From: TMED13 sp042090305
GTDB taxonomy: Bacteria; Pseudomonadota; Alphaproteobacteria; Methylaequorales; Methylaequoraceae
Reading direction: 5' to 3'
DNA: 47,945 nt
Assembly (NCBI GenBank): GCA_042090305.1
Contig: JBELJQ010000013.1
Location: 1-47,945 of the forward strand
The translations under genes and the position numbers were made by a program. Under the pieces are notes generated by a model. The model ran no database searches and had not been told where the DNA came from. It saw only the letters and a program-made list of their open reading frames with translations. This document shows, piece after piece, positions 14,853 to 22,619 of the stretch. The stretch's first letter is position 1, and the number at the start of each line of letters is the position of its first letter.

Positions 14853-15755
14853 TTAACTGCTTGATAAACACCAAAGCAATACAGACTGATGGGTGTAAAG
14901 TCTGTTCTCTGCTTCATTCCAAACTAGAGAGTTTTCTCCATCAATTATTTCATTTGTAATCTCACAACCACGATGGGCAGGCAAGCAATGGAGAACATAT
15001 GTTTGTTTCATTGTTTTTTGTAATAATTTTGTATTTATCTGAAAATTTTTAAACTTTTTAAGTCTTTTTGGGTCCTCACTCATTCCCATAGATACCCAAG
15101 TATCAGTTATAATAACATCTACACCTTTCACTGCCTCATCAGGTTCATCAAAAAGTTTGATTTTATTGTTCTCAAATTCTCTGAGTATTTTTTTATTTGG
15201 AAAGCAACCTTTTGGACATGAAATATTAAGCTTAAAATTGTAATGCTTTGTAGTGTGTATCCAGGAATTACAGACATTATTACCATCACCTATCCAACAA
15301 ATTTTAAGATTTTCAATTTTTTTAAATTTTTCTTCTAGAGTCATTATATCAGCAAGTATTTGGCATGGATGACTTTGCTCAGTTAATCCATTAATAATAG
15401 GAACGGATGAATTTTCACTAATACTATACAAGCTCTTTTCATTTTTTCCTCTATACATAATTACATCAACATAACTTGATAAAACCTTTACAGTATCATT
15501 TAATGACTCTCCTCTTCCTAATTGACTATCATTTTGGTCGAGTACTACAACATCTCCTCCAAGCTGCTTCATGCCTACCTCAAATGAAACTCTGGTTCGT
15601 GTAGAGGGTTTTTCAAAGATCATTCCTAATATTTTTTTTTTTTTGAGTTTTTTTTCTCCATATTTTTTCTTCAGAACATGGCTCTCCTTAACGATTTTGA
15701 AGATATCAGAGCTTTTTAATTGATTTATATTTAAGAAGTGATTAAGGTTTTCCAT
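14853..15755 (-). CDS. argF: Ornithine carbamoyltransferase
   Basis: It makes citrulline from ornithine and carbamoyl phosphate in arginine synthesis. The 300-residue protein has the carbamoyl-phosphate site STRTR (51-55), the SHPCQILAD motif and the ornithine-loop HCLPAHRG. Just before the STRTR site the coding strand carries a 13-base A run (15632-15644, residues 38-42), a possible slippage point. It is the last gene of an ABC-permease-argD-argF unit, with two bases between argD and argF. Confidence 0.96.
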   Translation of the reverse strand: MENLNHFLNINQLKSSDIFKIVKESHVLKKKYGEKKLKKKKILGMIFEKPSTRTRVSFEVGMKQLGGDVVVLDQNDSQLGRGESLNDTVKVLSSYVDVIMYRGKNEKSLYSISENSSVPIINGLTEQSHPCQILADIMTLEEKFKKIENLKICWIGDGNNVCNSWIHTTKHYNFKLNISCPKGCFPNKKILREFENNKIKLFDEPDEAVKGVDVIITDTWVSMGMSEDPKRLKKFKNFQINTKLLQKTMKQTYVLHCLPAHRGCEITNEIIDGENSLVWNEAENRLYTHQSVLLWCLSSS

Positions 15756-15757
15756 TT

Positions 15758-16921
15758 CTATAATTTCGATAAGGCTTTTAATATTTTATCAATTGCTTCA
15801 TCCACATGACTTTTTTGAAGAATAAGCGGAGGAAGCAATCTAATCACATTGTCAGATGCTTTTACTGTTAACAGTTTTTCTGCTCTCATTTTCTCAATTA
15901 TCATTTCATTTTCTATATTCGTCTTTATTCCTAGCATTAAGCCTTGACCTCTAATTTCCAATATAAAATCTTTATACCTCTCAGTAACTTCTTTTTCTAA
16001 AAGATCTTTAAGATACTTACCTGTGCTTTGTACATGATCAAGAAAATCCTTTTTTAATACATGGTCCAAAACCACATTTGCCACCGACATAGCAAGTGGG
16101 TTTCCTCCAAAAGTTGAACCATGAGTACCTACACCCATACAAGCCGTGACTTTTTTATTCAGTAAGCATGCTCCTATTGGAAAACCACCACCAATACCTT
16201 TAGCAATTGGCACAATATCTGGTTCAATTTCAGACCATTCGAAGGCAAAAAATTTTCCGGTTCTTCCAACACCGCATTGCACCTCGTCAAGAATTAATAG
16301 GATATCATTTTCATCGCAAATTTTACGTAATCCATTTAGACACTCCAACGGTATAACTTTTATCCCACCCTCACCAAGAATTGTTTCAACCATAATCGCT
16401 GCAGTATTTTTATCAATAGCGTTTTTAAGAGCATCATGATCACCGAATGGAATATTTGTAAAACCATCTACTTTTGGACCAAAACCTTCAATATGAGTTT
16501 TATTATTTGCAGCATATAAAGATGCTAATGTTCTTCCGTGAAAAGCTCCTTTGAAAGTTATTATCTTATTTTTATTTTTTTTTCCTTTATCAAAAAAATA
16601 TTTTCTAGCTACCTTTATGCTCGTTTCTGTTGCTTCAGCTCCAGAATTACAAAAAAACACAGAGCTAGCAAAAGAATTTTTAACTATTTTTTCAGCGACA
16701 ACATTTTGTTTTTCTATTTTAAAAAGATTTGAACAATGCCATACCTTCTCTGCTTGATCTTTTAATGCCTGAATTAGAGCTGGATGACTGTAACCCAAAC
16801 TAAGAACGCCTATACCACTTGTAAAATCAAGATATCTTGTCCCATCTTCAGAATAAACATAAACACCATCACCATGATCAATTTCTAAGTCGATAGGGTT
16901 ATAAACTTTTAAAACACTCAT
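15758..16921 (-). CDS. argD: Acetylornithine aminotransferase
   Basis: This is a class III PLP aminotransferase, 387 residues, that converts N-acetylglutamate semialdehyde to N-acetylornithine. Many such enzymes also serve lysine synthesis as succinyl-diaminopimelate aminotransferase, relevant because dapD and dapE are also in this window. Visible motifs are NSGAEATE, FHGRT, LILDEVQCGVGRTG with D212, and the PLP lysine K241 in IAKGIGGG. It is directly followed by argF. Confidence 0.95.
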   Translation of the reverse strand: MSVLKVYNPIDLEIDHGDGVYVYSEDGTRYLDFTSGIGVLSLGYSHPALIQALKDQAEKVWHCSNLFKIEKQNVVAEKIVKNSFASSVFFCNSGAEATETSIKVARKYFFDKGKKNKNKIITFKGAFHGRTLASLYAANNKTHIEGFGPKVDGFTNIPFGDHDALKNAIDKNTAAIMVETILGEGGIKVIPLECLNGLRKICDENDILLILDEVQCGVGRTGKFFAFEWSEIEPDIVPIAKGIGGGFPIGACLLNKKVTACMGVGTHGSTFGGNPLAMSVANVVLDHVLKKDFLDHVQSTGKYLKDLLEKEVTERYKDFILEIRGQGLMLGIKTNIENEMIIEKMRAEKLLTVKASDNVIRLLPPLILQKSHVDEAIDKILKALSKL

Positions 16922-16924
16922 TGA

Positions 16925-17713
16925 TTAACCTTTTAATCCATAACCTTTATTAAATATTTTGATTGTCAATAACAAGAAAAAAATATTACTCAATGCCAGA
17001 AAGACTATTCCAATATAAATATTACTATCATGCTCACCTAAAAAACCATACCTAAAACCATCAATAATATAAAAGAAAGGGTTCCAAGTTGCTAGAAAAA
17101 TCCAAAATTCAGGTAGCCTATCAATACTATAAAAGGTTCCAGATAAAAATGTTAAAGGAATAATAATAAAATTTGTTACAGCTGCCATATGATCAAACTT
17201 TTTAGCCCAAATGCCACACATTATGCCAAATAAAGAAAGAAGACATGATGAGCCAATGGCGAAGTAAATAATTATCATTAAACTATATATTTTTATATCT
17301 ACAACAGTGAATATGGATATAGCAACAAATAGACCCACTAAAAGACCTCTGGTTATTCCACCTAGTACATAAGAAAATGTTAACTCATACTCAGACATTG
17401 GTGGCATGAGAATATCAACAATATTTCCTTGCACCTTAGAAATTAAGATTGAGGAAGAGGTATTCGCGAAAGCATTTTGCATAATTGCCATGCATATTAA
17501 CCCTGGAGCGAGAAACTCTGAAAAGTTGTAATTTTCTGTATTTAAATAAGCCCTATCAATGGATAATGTAAATATTAAATAAAATAATAATGTCGTAACA
17601 GCGGGTGCTAAAATAGTTTGTGCAAAAACATTGAAAAATCTTTTTACTTCTTTGGTATATAATGTAAAAAAACCAGTCCAATTAAATCCCTGAAAGTTTT
17701 TAATATTATACAT
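16925..17713 (-). CDS. ABC-2 family permease without an adjacent ATPase
   Basis: This is a 262-residue integral membrane protein with six or so transmembrane helices and ABC-2 hallmarks (FLAPGLICMAIMQNAF, the SKVQGNIVDILMPPMS coupling loop, GTFYSIDRLP). It resembles the YadH-type permeases that often precede argD-argF in Alphaproteobacteria. It is three bases from argD, so it is cotranscribed with arginine genes. Its ATPase is not in the window apart from the lut-like one at 8779-9507. The substrate is unknown. Confidence 0.85.
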   Translation of the reverse strand: MYNIKNFQGFNWTGFFTLYTKEVKRFFNVFAQTILAPAVTTLLFYLIFTLSIDRAYLNTENYNFSEFLAPGLICMAIMQNAFANTSSSILISKVQGNIVDILMPPMSEYELTFSYVLGGITRGLLVGLFVAISIFTVVDIKIYSLMIIIYFAIGSSCLLSLFGIMCGIWAKKFDHMAAVTNFIIIPLTFLSGTFYSIDRLPEFWIFLATWNPFFYIIDGFRYGFLGEHDSNIYIGIVFLALSNIFFLLLTIKIFNKGYGLKG

Positions 17714-17751
17714 TTCAAATTACCTGTAACTCATATAGATTTTAAGTGTTT

Positions 17752-18276
17752 ATGAAAATTCCTAATTACATAAAAAAGTATGCAGATTTTTATTTGTCTA
17801 AATACTCTGTCACTAAAAAAAAATTTGAGGATATATTAAAAAAAAAATTATCAAAGGATCTTTTTCAAAAAAAAATTCAGAGGGAAGAATATGATATATA
17901 TTCAGGAAAAATTAGAAATTCTATTGATTATTATGATAAACTCGGTTTATTTAATGAAGAAACCTTAATTAAAAACAAAGTAAATAACTATATTTCAAGA
18001 GGCTTATCGTATACGAAAATTAATTACCTCTTAATACAAAATAAATTTTCAAAAGAACATATTGAAAAAGAAATTAAAAAAATTAAAGATGATTCAGAAC
18101 TGAATAGAAAGATTATCCTAAAATTTATTGAAAAAAAATTGAAATCATCAAGATATAAAAAATTAAATTTATCAAAAAAGGAATACATTAATAAGCTAAT
18201 GTTTGAACTTATACAAAATGGCTTTGATTATGATGATTCAAGGAGTATTCTAAACCAATATTTTTGTGATGAATGA
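17752..18276 (+). CDS. recX: Regulatory protein RecX
   Basis: RecX-like proteins bind RecA filaments and limit recombinase activity. The product is 174 residues, lysine-rich and all helical. The helical repeats are diagnostic: SGKIRNSIDYYDKLGLFNEE, then ISRGLSYTKINYLLIQNKFSKE. I chose ATG 17752 over the GTG two codons upstream; neither has a good ribosome site. The end overlaps the mscS-type gene by eight bases. Confidence 0.8.
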   Translation: MKIPNYIKKYADFYLSKYSVTKKKFEDILKKKLSKDLFQKKIQREEYDIYSGKIRNSIDYYDKLGLFNEETLIKNKVNNYISRGLSYTKINYLLIQNKFSKEHIEKEIKKIKDDSELNRKIILKFIEKKLKSSRYKKLNLSKKEYINKLMFELIQNGFDYDDSRSILNQYFCDE

Positions 18277-19360
18277 TTACACTGACATAATTACTTATTT
18301 GAGTAGACTATTAGAAATTAATGTTTTTGAAATAAGGTTATCAAAATTTCTGATTGCAATATCAATTTTTCTTTCAGTAGTTTTTTTAAAAAATTTTATT
18401 AAAAAATTTTTTTTGAGTTACTTACTTCTTTTTATCAAGAATAAAGACCTAAGAATAAATCTTTCAAGTTCAATTGAAAGACCTTTTAGTTTTCTAATTC
18501 TGGTTCTTGGTTTTTTCTTTTCAACAAATATCCTAGCAATAAATGAAAAAAGTAGTTTTTTCCTCGATAAAATAAATCTTTCACTATTCACAATTTTCTT
18601 TTTTTGGGTTTTAAATCAATCAATTGAACCTTTAGTAAAAAAAATAAAAGGTGTAAATATATTACTCACTAAAGATTTGATCGAATGGTTTATTGCAGCT
18701 ATTCGATTTGTTTCAATTATTTTAGCTTTCTCAGCAGTCTTAGAACTTTGGGGTATTAAAGTCGCACCTATAATTGCAGGACTAGGTTTATTTGGTGTTG
18801 CAATTGCCCTAGGTGCTCAGGATCTTTTTAAAAATCTCATCTCTGGAATATTGGTTCTTGTTGAAAAAAGATTTAAAAAAGGTGATGTCATTTCTATTGA
18901 AAACATAGTAGAAGGTTCAGTCGAAAAGATTGGGTTTAGATCAACAACGATTAGAAAATTTGATAAATCTCTTTGTTTTATTCCCAACTCTCAGTTCGCT
19001 GAAAATGCTGTGACAAATATCACAGAGATTCCTCATAGACGTATTAACTGGGTGATTGGTTTAGAGTATAAAACTAAAATTAACCAATTAAAAATAATAT
19101 GCTCTGATATTGAAGGCTTTATTATTGGGAACAAAGCAACTTTTATTGTTTCTGATTCAACGCCTGTCATTGTTAAGGTCGTTGAGTTTGCAGATAGTTC
19201 AATTAACATTATGATTAGATGCTTTACCCAAAATAATGATTATAACTCGTTTATTAATTCAAAGAACTTATTAGCACTGGAACTTAAATCGATCGTTGAA
19301 AAAAGAAAATGTTCATTTGCTTTCCCTTCTCAATCAATTTACGTAGAAAAAAATAATTAA
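18269..19360 (+). CDS. MscS-family small-conductance mechanosensitive channel
   Basis: This inner-membrane channel of 363 residues would release solutes on hypo-osmotic shock. Several N-terminal hydrophobic helices are followed by the pore-lining helix APIIAGLGLFGVAIALGAQD and then the MscS beta domain (KRFKKGDVISIENIVEGSVEKIGFRSTTIRKFDKSLCFIPNSQF). I use ATG 18269, which overlaps recX; a GTG lies one codon earlier. It converges on nrdB with only two bases between the stops. Confidence 0.9.
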   Translation: MNDYTDIITYLSRLLEINVFEIRLSKFLIAISIFLSVVFLKNFIKKFFLSYLLLFIKNKDLRINLSSSIERPFSFLILVLGFFFSTNILAINEKSSFFLDKINLSLFTIFFFWVLNQSIEPLVKKIKGVNILLTKDLIEWFIAAIRFVSIILAFSAVLELWGIKVAPIIAGLGLFGVAIALGAQDLFKNLISGILVLVEKRFKKGDVISIENIVEGSVEKIGFRSTTIRKFDKSLCFIPNSQFAENAVTNITEIPHRRINWVIGLEYKTKINQLKIICSDIEGFIIGNKATFIVSDSTPVIVKVVEFADSSINIMIRCFTQNNDYNSFINSKNLLALELKSIVEKRKCSFAFPSQSIYVEKNN

Positions 19361-19362
19361 AT

Positions 19363-20403
19363 TTATTTATTGAAACTCTTTACTTTCTCATCGAAAAGCG
19401 ACCATACACCATCAGAACCGTCCCATTTTCCTGAAGTAGCTACCTTAGAGTATTCCGTAGCTCTGGCTTCAAAGAAATTGGCGTGCTCCACTCCGTTTAA
19501 AATTTCTGTAAGCCACGGAAGAGGGTGTTCCTTAACATTAAATAAAATGGGTAAGTCTAGCTGTCTCAATCTCCAGTCAGCGATGTATCTTATGTAACTT
19601 TTGATATCACTGGGTTCCATACCCTCAACTGGACCCATTTCAAAAGCTAGATCTATAAAATTATCTTCAAGAGACACAACTTTTTTACAGCATTCAACGA
19701 TTTCCTCTTTAAGTTTTTTATTCATACAACCTGTCTCTTTAACAAATTCATGGAAAAGTTTAACGATTCCTTCACAATGCAACGACTCGTCACGAACCGA
19801 CCAAGTTATAATTTGCCCCATACCTCTCATTTTATTATGGCGAGGAAAGTTAAGCAACATTGCAAAACTGGCGAAGAGTTGAAGTCCTTCAGTAAAACCT
19901 CCAAACATGGCTAATGTCTTTGCGATTTCATGGTTAGATTCAACATTGAACTTTTGCATATAATCGTGTTTATCTGACATCTCTTTATATTTCAAGAAAG
20001 CAGAAAATTCTGTATCAGGCATACCTATTGTTTCAAGGAGTAGTGCGTAAGCAGCTATGTGAACTGTTTCAATATTCGAGAAAGCAGCAAGCATCATTTT
20101 GACTTCTGTTGGCTTAAATACTCTAGAGTAATTTTCCATATAATTATCATTGACCTCTACATCTGATTGCGTGAAGAATCTAAAAATTTGCGTGAGAAGA
20201 TTTCTCTCTCCATCGTTTAATTTTATTACCCAATCTTTACAATCCTCTCCCAATGGAACTTCCTCGGGCATCCAATGTACTTGTTGTTGCCTTTTCCAAA
20301 AATCAAATGCCCACGGATACCTAAAAGGCTTGTATGAATGGGATGAAACTAAAAGACCATTTTTCTTATTTATTTTACTTATATTTTCTTTAAAACTATC
20401 CAT
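19363..20403 (-). CDS. nrdB: Class Ia ribonucleotide reductase small subunit NrdB
   Basis: NrdB holds the diiron centre and tyrosyl radical that starts ribonucleotide reduction. The 346-residue protein has the expected ligands D81, E112, H115, E172, E206 and H209, and the radical tyrosine Y119 in IETVHIAAYA at the correct spacing. This argues for an oxygen-dependent class I enzyme with a conventional tyrosyl radical. It follows nrdA after nine bases and has no N-terminal ATP-cone. Confidence 0.96.
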   Translation of the reverse strand: MDSFKENISKINKKNGLLVSSHSYKPFRYPWAFDFWKRQQQVHWMPEEVPLGEDCKDWVIKLNDGERNLLTQIFRFFTQSDVEVNDNYMENYSRVFKPTEVKMMLAAFSNIETVHIAAYALLLETIGMPDTEFSAFLKYKEMSDKHDYMQKFNVESNHEIAKTLAMFGGFTEGLQLFASFAMLLNFPRHNKMRGMGQIITWSVRDESLHCEGIVKLFHEFVKETGCMNKKLKEEIVECCKKVVSLEDNFIDLAFEMGPVEGMEPSDIKSYIRYIADWRLRQLDLPILFNVKEHPLPWLTEILNGVEHANFFEARATEYSKVATSGKWDGSDGVWSLFDEKVKSFNK

Positions 20404-20412
20404 TTATTATTC

Positions 20413-22275
20413 TCACTGACAAGAAAGACATTCTTCATAATCTGTCGGTTTATCTGTTATTTTTTTTGATGGCCATTGACTAGTATTATCCGCTTCGACT
20501 CCTGCATAACTTGCTCTCTGAATCGATTTTGACCTGCAATAATAAAGACTCTTAACTCCCAATTCCCAAGCTTTCCAATGCAACATCATCAAATCCCATT
20601 TATTTATATCAGCCGAAAGATAAAGATTTATTGACTGACTTTGACAAATAAAAGGTGTTCTGTCGGCTGCCATCTCTATAATCCACCTTTGATCAATCTC
20701 AAATGCTGTTTTGAATAAAGACTTTTCTTCATCATTAAGCGCTTCTAGATGTAAAACAGAGCCATCATTTTCTAAAATACTTTGCCAGATCTCTTCTGTG
20801 TTTAGACCTTTACTATCTAAAACACTTTCGAGGTATTTATTCTTGACTGTAAAAGAACCGGATAGTGTTTTATGAGTATAAATATTTGCAGGAATTGGCT
20901 CGATGCAGGCACTTGTACCACCGCATATTATACTTATCGACGCTGTGGGTGCAATAGCAAGCTTATGGCTAAACCTTGACTTAACTCCAATTTGTCTGGC
21001 ATCAGGGCATTCTCCCTTTTCCATTGCTAAGATTAATGAAGCTTTATCTGCTTCTTTTTTTAAATGTTTAAAAAATTTATTATTCCAACTTTTTGCAAGT
21101 GCGCTTTCAAATGGAATCCCTTTTTTCTGAAGAAAGCTATGAAAACCCATAGCTCCAAGGCCTACAGACCTCTCCATTTTTGCTGAATACGCTGCATTGC
21201 TCATGGATTCAGGAGCATTTTTGATGAAATCTTCAAGCACGTTATCAAGGAAACGCATTACATCTTCGATAAACTGTCCATCTTCAGACCACTCTTCCCA
21301 TTTCTCTAAGTTTACTGATGAAAGACAACAAACAGCAGTTCTCTCTTTTCCGAATTGATCTTGGCCTGTGTGAAGCATTATTTCACTGCATAAATTTGAG
21401 GTTTTAACTTTCAAACCAAGCTCTCTCTGGTGCTTAGCCATATTCTTATTAACAGTATCAACAAAAACTAGATAGGGCTCGCCTGTTTGCATTCTAGTTT
21501 CTAATATTTTCTGCCATAACTCTCTTGCATTTATCTTTCTGAGAGTTTCGTTCGTTTTTGGACTTTTAAGGCTAAATTCTCGGTTGTGCTTTACGCATTC
21601 CATGAATTCATCTGTTATGTTAATACCATGATGTAAGTTGAGACTTTTTCTATTAAAATCTCCTGATGGTTTTCTTATTTCAAGAAACTCTTCTATTTCC
21701 GGATGGTGAACATCTAAATAACATGCTGCAGAACCCCTTCTTAGTGAGCCTTGAGAGATTGCAAGCGTTAATGAATCCATAACTCTCACAAAGGGTATAA
21801 TACCCGAAGTTTGACCAGACTTTTTTACTGTTTCACCGATGGATCTTACTTGACCCCAATATGTCCCTATTCCACCACCATTTGAAGCCAACCAAACGTT
21901 TTCGCTCCACGTTGAAAGTATACCATCAAGACTATCTTGAACTGTATTTAAGAAGCATGAAATTGGTAAGCCTCTTGCTGCTCCTCCGTTTGATAAAACT
22001 GGTGTGGCAGGCATGAACCATAGTTTTGACATATAGTCATATATTCTCTGTGCGTGTTCATCATTATCTGAAAAAGATTTTGAAACTCTCAGAAACATGT
22101 CTTGAAACTTTTCGCCTGGAAGTAAATACCTATCTAATAATGTTGCTTTACCAAATTCAGTTAAATTACTATCCCTTGAATAATCTGCCTTAAGATTGTA
22201 AGAATTTTCAATTTTAATTTCGTTTTTTTCTTGGGTACCAAGTTTTAAAACATTAGTATGAACGTTTGGTGACAT
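20413..22275 (-). CDS. nrdA: Class Ia ribonucleotide reductase large subunit NrdA
   Basis: NrdA is the catalytic subunit that makes dNDPs. Key residues are the redox pair C107 (PISCFLN) and C317, the thiyl-radical C296 in NLCSEI, and the C-terminal relay pair C616/C619 (EECLSC). I start it at ATG 22275 (MSPNVHT), which has AGAGGA before it; the upstream start at 22311 lacks one and would lie inside the promoter. At 620 residues it lacks the N-terminal ATP-cone of the 760-residue enterobacterial type, so overall activity is probably not shut down by dATP through this subunit. Confidence 0.95.
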   Translation of the reverse strand: MSPNVHTNVLKLGTQEKNEIKIENSYNLKADYSRDSNLTEFGKATLLDRYLLPGEKFQDMFLRVSKSFSDNDEHAQRIYDYMSKLWFMPATPVLSNGGAARGLPISCFLNTVQDSLDGILSTWSENVWLASNGGGIGTYWGQVRSIGETVKKSGQTSGIIPFVRVMDSLTLAISQGSLRRGSAACYLDVHHPEIEEFLEIRKPSGDFNRKSLNLHHGINITDEFMECVKHNREFSLKSPKTNETLRKINARELWQKILETRMQTGEPYLVFVDTVNKNMAKHQRELGLKVKTSNLCSEIMLHTGQDQFGKERTAVCCLSSVNLEKWEEWSEDGQFIEDVMRFLDNVLEDFIKNAPESMSNAAYSAKMERSVGLGAMGFHSFLQKKGIPFESALAKSWNNKFFKHLKKEADKASLILAMEKGECPDARQIGVKSRFSHKLAIAPTASISIICGGTSACIEPIPANIYTHKTLSGSFTVKNKYLESVLDSKGLNTEEIWQSILENDGSVLHLEALNDEEKSLFKTAFEIDQRWIIEMAADRTPFICQSQSINLYLSADINKWDLMMLHWKAWELGVKSLYYCRSKSIQRASYAGVEADNTSQWPSKKITDKPTDYEECLSCQ

Positions 22276-22291
22276 AAAATTTCCTCTTGTA

Positions 22292-22307
22292 ACACAATAT
22301 ATAGTAA
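22292..22307 (-). promoter_or_regulatory. NrdR-like box overlapping the nrdA -10 region
   Basis: ACACAATATATAGTAA matches 14 of 16 positions of the NrdR consensus ACACWATATATWGTGT. It lies over the -10 box of the nrdA promoter, the expected place for a repressor that senses (d)ATP. Confidence 0.75.
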
Positions 22308-22328
22308 TCAAACTTTAAAATATGTCAA
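22301..22328 (-). promoter_or_regulatory. nrdAB promoter
   Basis: On the - strand a perfect TTGACA (22323-22328) is followed after 16 bases by TACTAT (22301-22306). Transcription would start near 22294, giving a leader of about 20 bases that carries AGAGGA before the ATG at 22275. Confidence 0.7.
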
Positions 22329-22340
22329 CAAGTTGTGTGT
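22325..22340 (-). promoter_or_regulatory. Second, weaker NrdR-like box over the -35 region
   Basis: TCAACAAGTTGTGTGT matches about 10 of 16 consensus positions, with the GTGT half intact. Its start is 33 bases from that of the first box, about three helical turns, close to the paired-box spacing seen in nrd promoters. Confidence 0.45.
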
Positions 22341-22351
22341 AAATTTTTTTT

Positions 22352-22428
22352 TGGCGTGCCCGAAGAGAGTCGAACTCCCAACCTTCTGATTCGTAGTCAG
22401 ATGCTCTATCCAGTTGAGCTACGGGCAC
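22352..22428 (-). tRNA. tRNA-Arg (anticodon ACG)
   Basis: A cloverleaf is present on the - strand: acceptor stem GTGCCCG/CGGGCAC, D arm GCTC...GAGC, anticodon stem TCTGA/TCAGA with loop CTACGAA giving anticodon ACG, and a T arm with TTCGACT. The discriminator base is G and the CCA end is encoded. ACG is normally edited to ICG to read CGU, CGC and CGA. The nrdA promoter begins 24 bases downstream with no terminator between. Confidence 0.97.
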
Positions 22429-22492
22429 TTTTTTATGGATAATTCGATAATAGTATTTTTTTTAAAATAATGAAACTTTATTTAAAACAGGG

Positions 22493-22506
22493 TGTATCTA
22501 GATACA
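22493..22506. promoter_or_regulatory. Perfect 14-bp palindrome TGTATCTAGATACA
   Basis: This uninterrupted palindrome lies in the 191-base gap between the tRNA-Arg gene and the lipoprotein gene, 114 bases upstream of the latter. It has the form of a dimeric regulator operator (TetR-like sites often look so), but no regulator gene is adjacent. Confidence 0.4.
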
Positions 22507-22591
22507 GGATCTTTTCTCAAACTGTGTATAAAAATAATTTTTTTTGTTTACATTTGTATTTATTGTTGTCTATATGTATTATTAATTTGCA

Positions 22592-22605
22592 AATTGTTAA
22601 CAATT
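22592..22605. promoter_or_regulatory. Perfect 14-bp palindrome AATTGTTAACAATT before the lipoprotein gene
   Basis: The palindrome lies 14 bases before the start codon at 22620, where a Shine-Dalgarno would be expected but none is seen. It could be an operator or an mRNA hairpin that limits translation. The AT-rich context raises the chance of coincidence. Confidence 0.4.
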
Positions 22606-22619
22606 AACCATATATACAT

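Noticed and set aside
22352..22428. tRNA-Arg as an integration site for a mobile element
   Set aside because: No integrase, no repeated tRNA 3' end and no foreign gene content are seen on either side.
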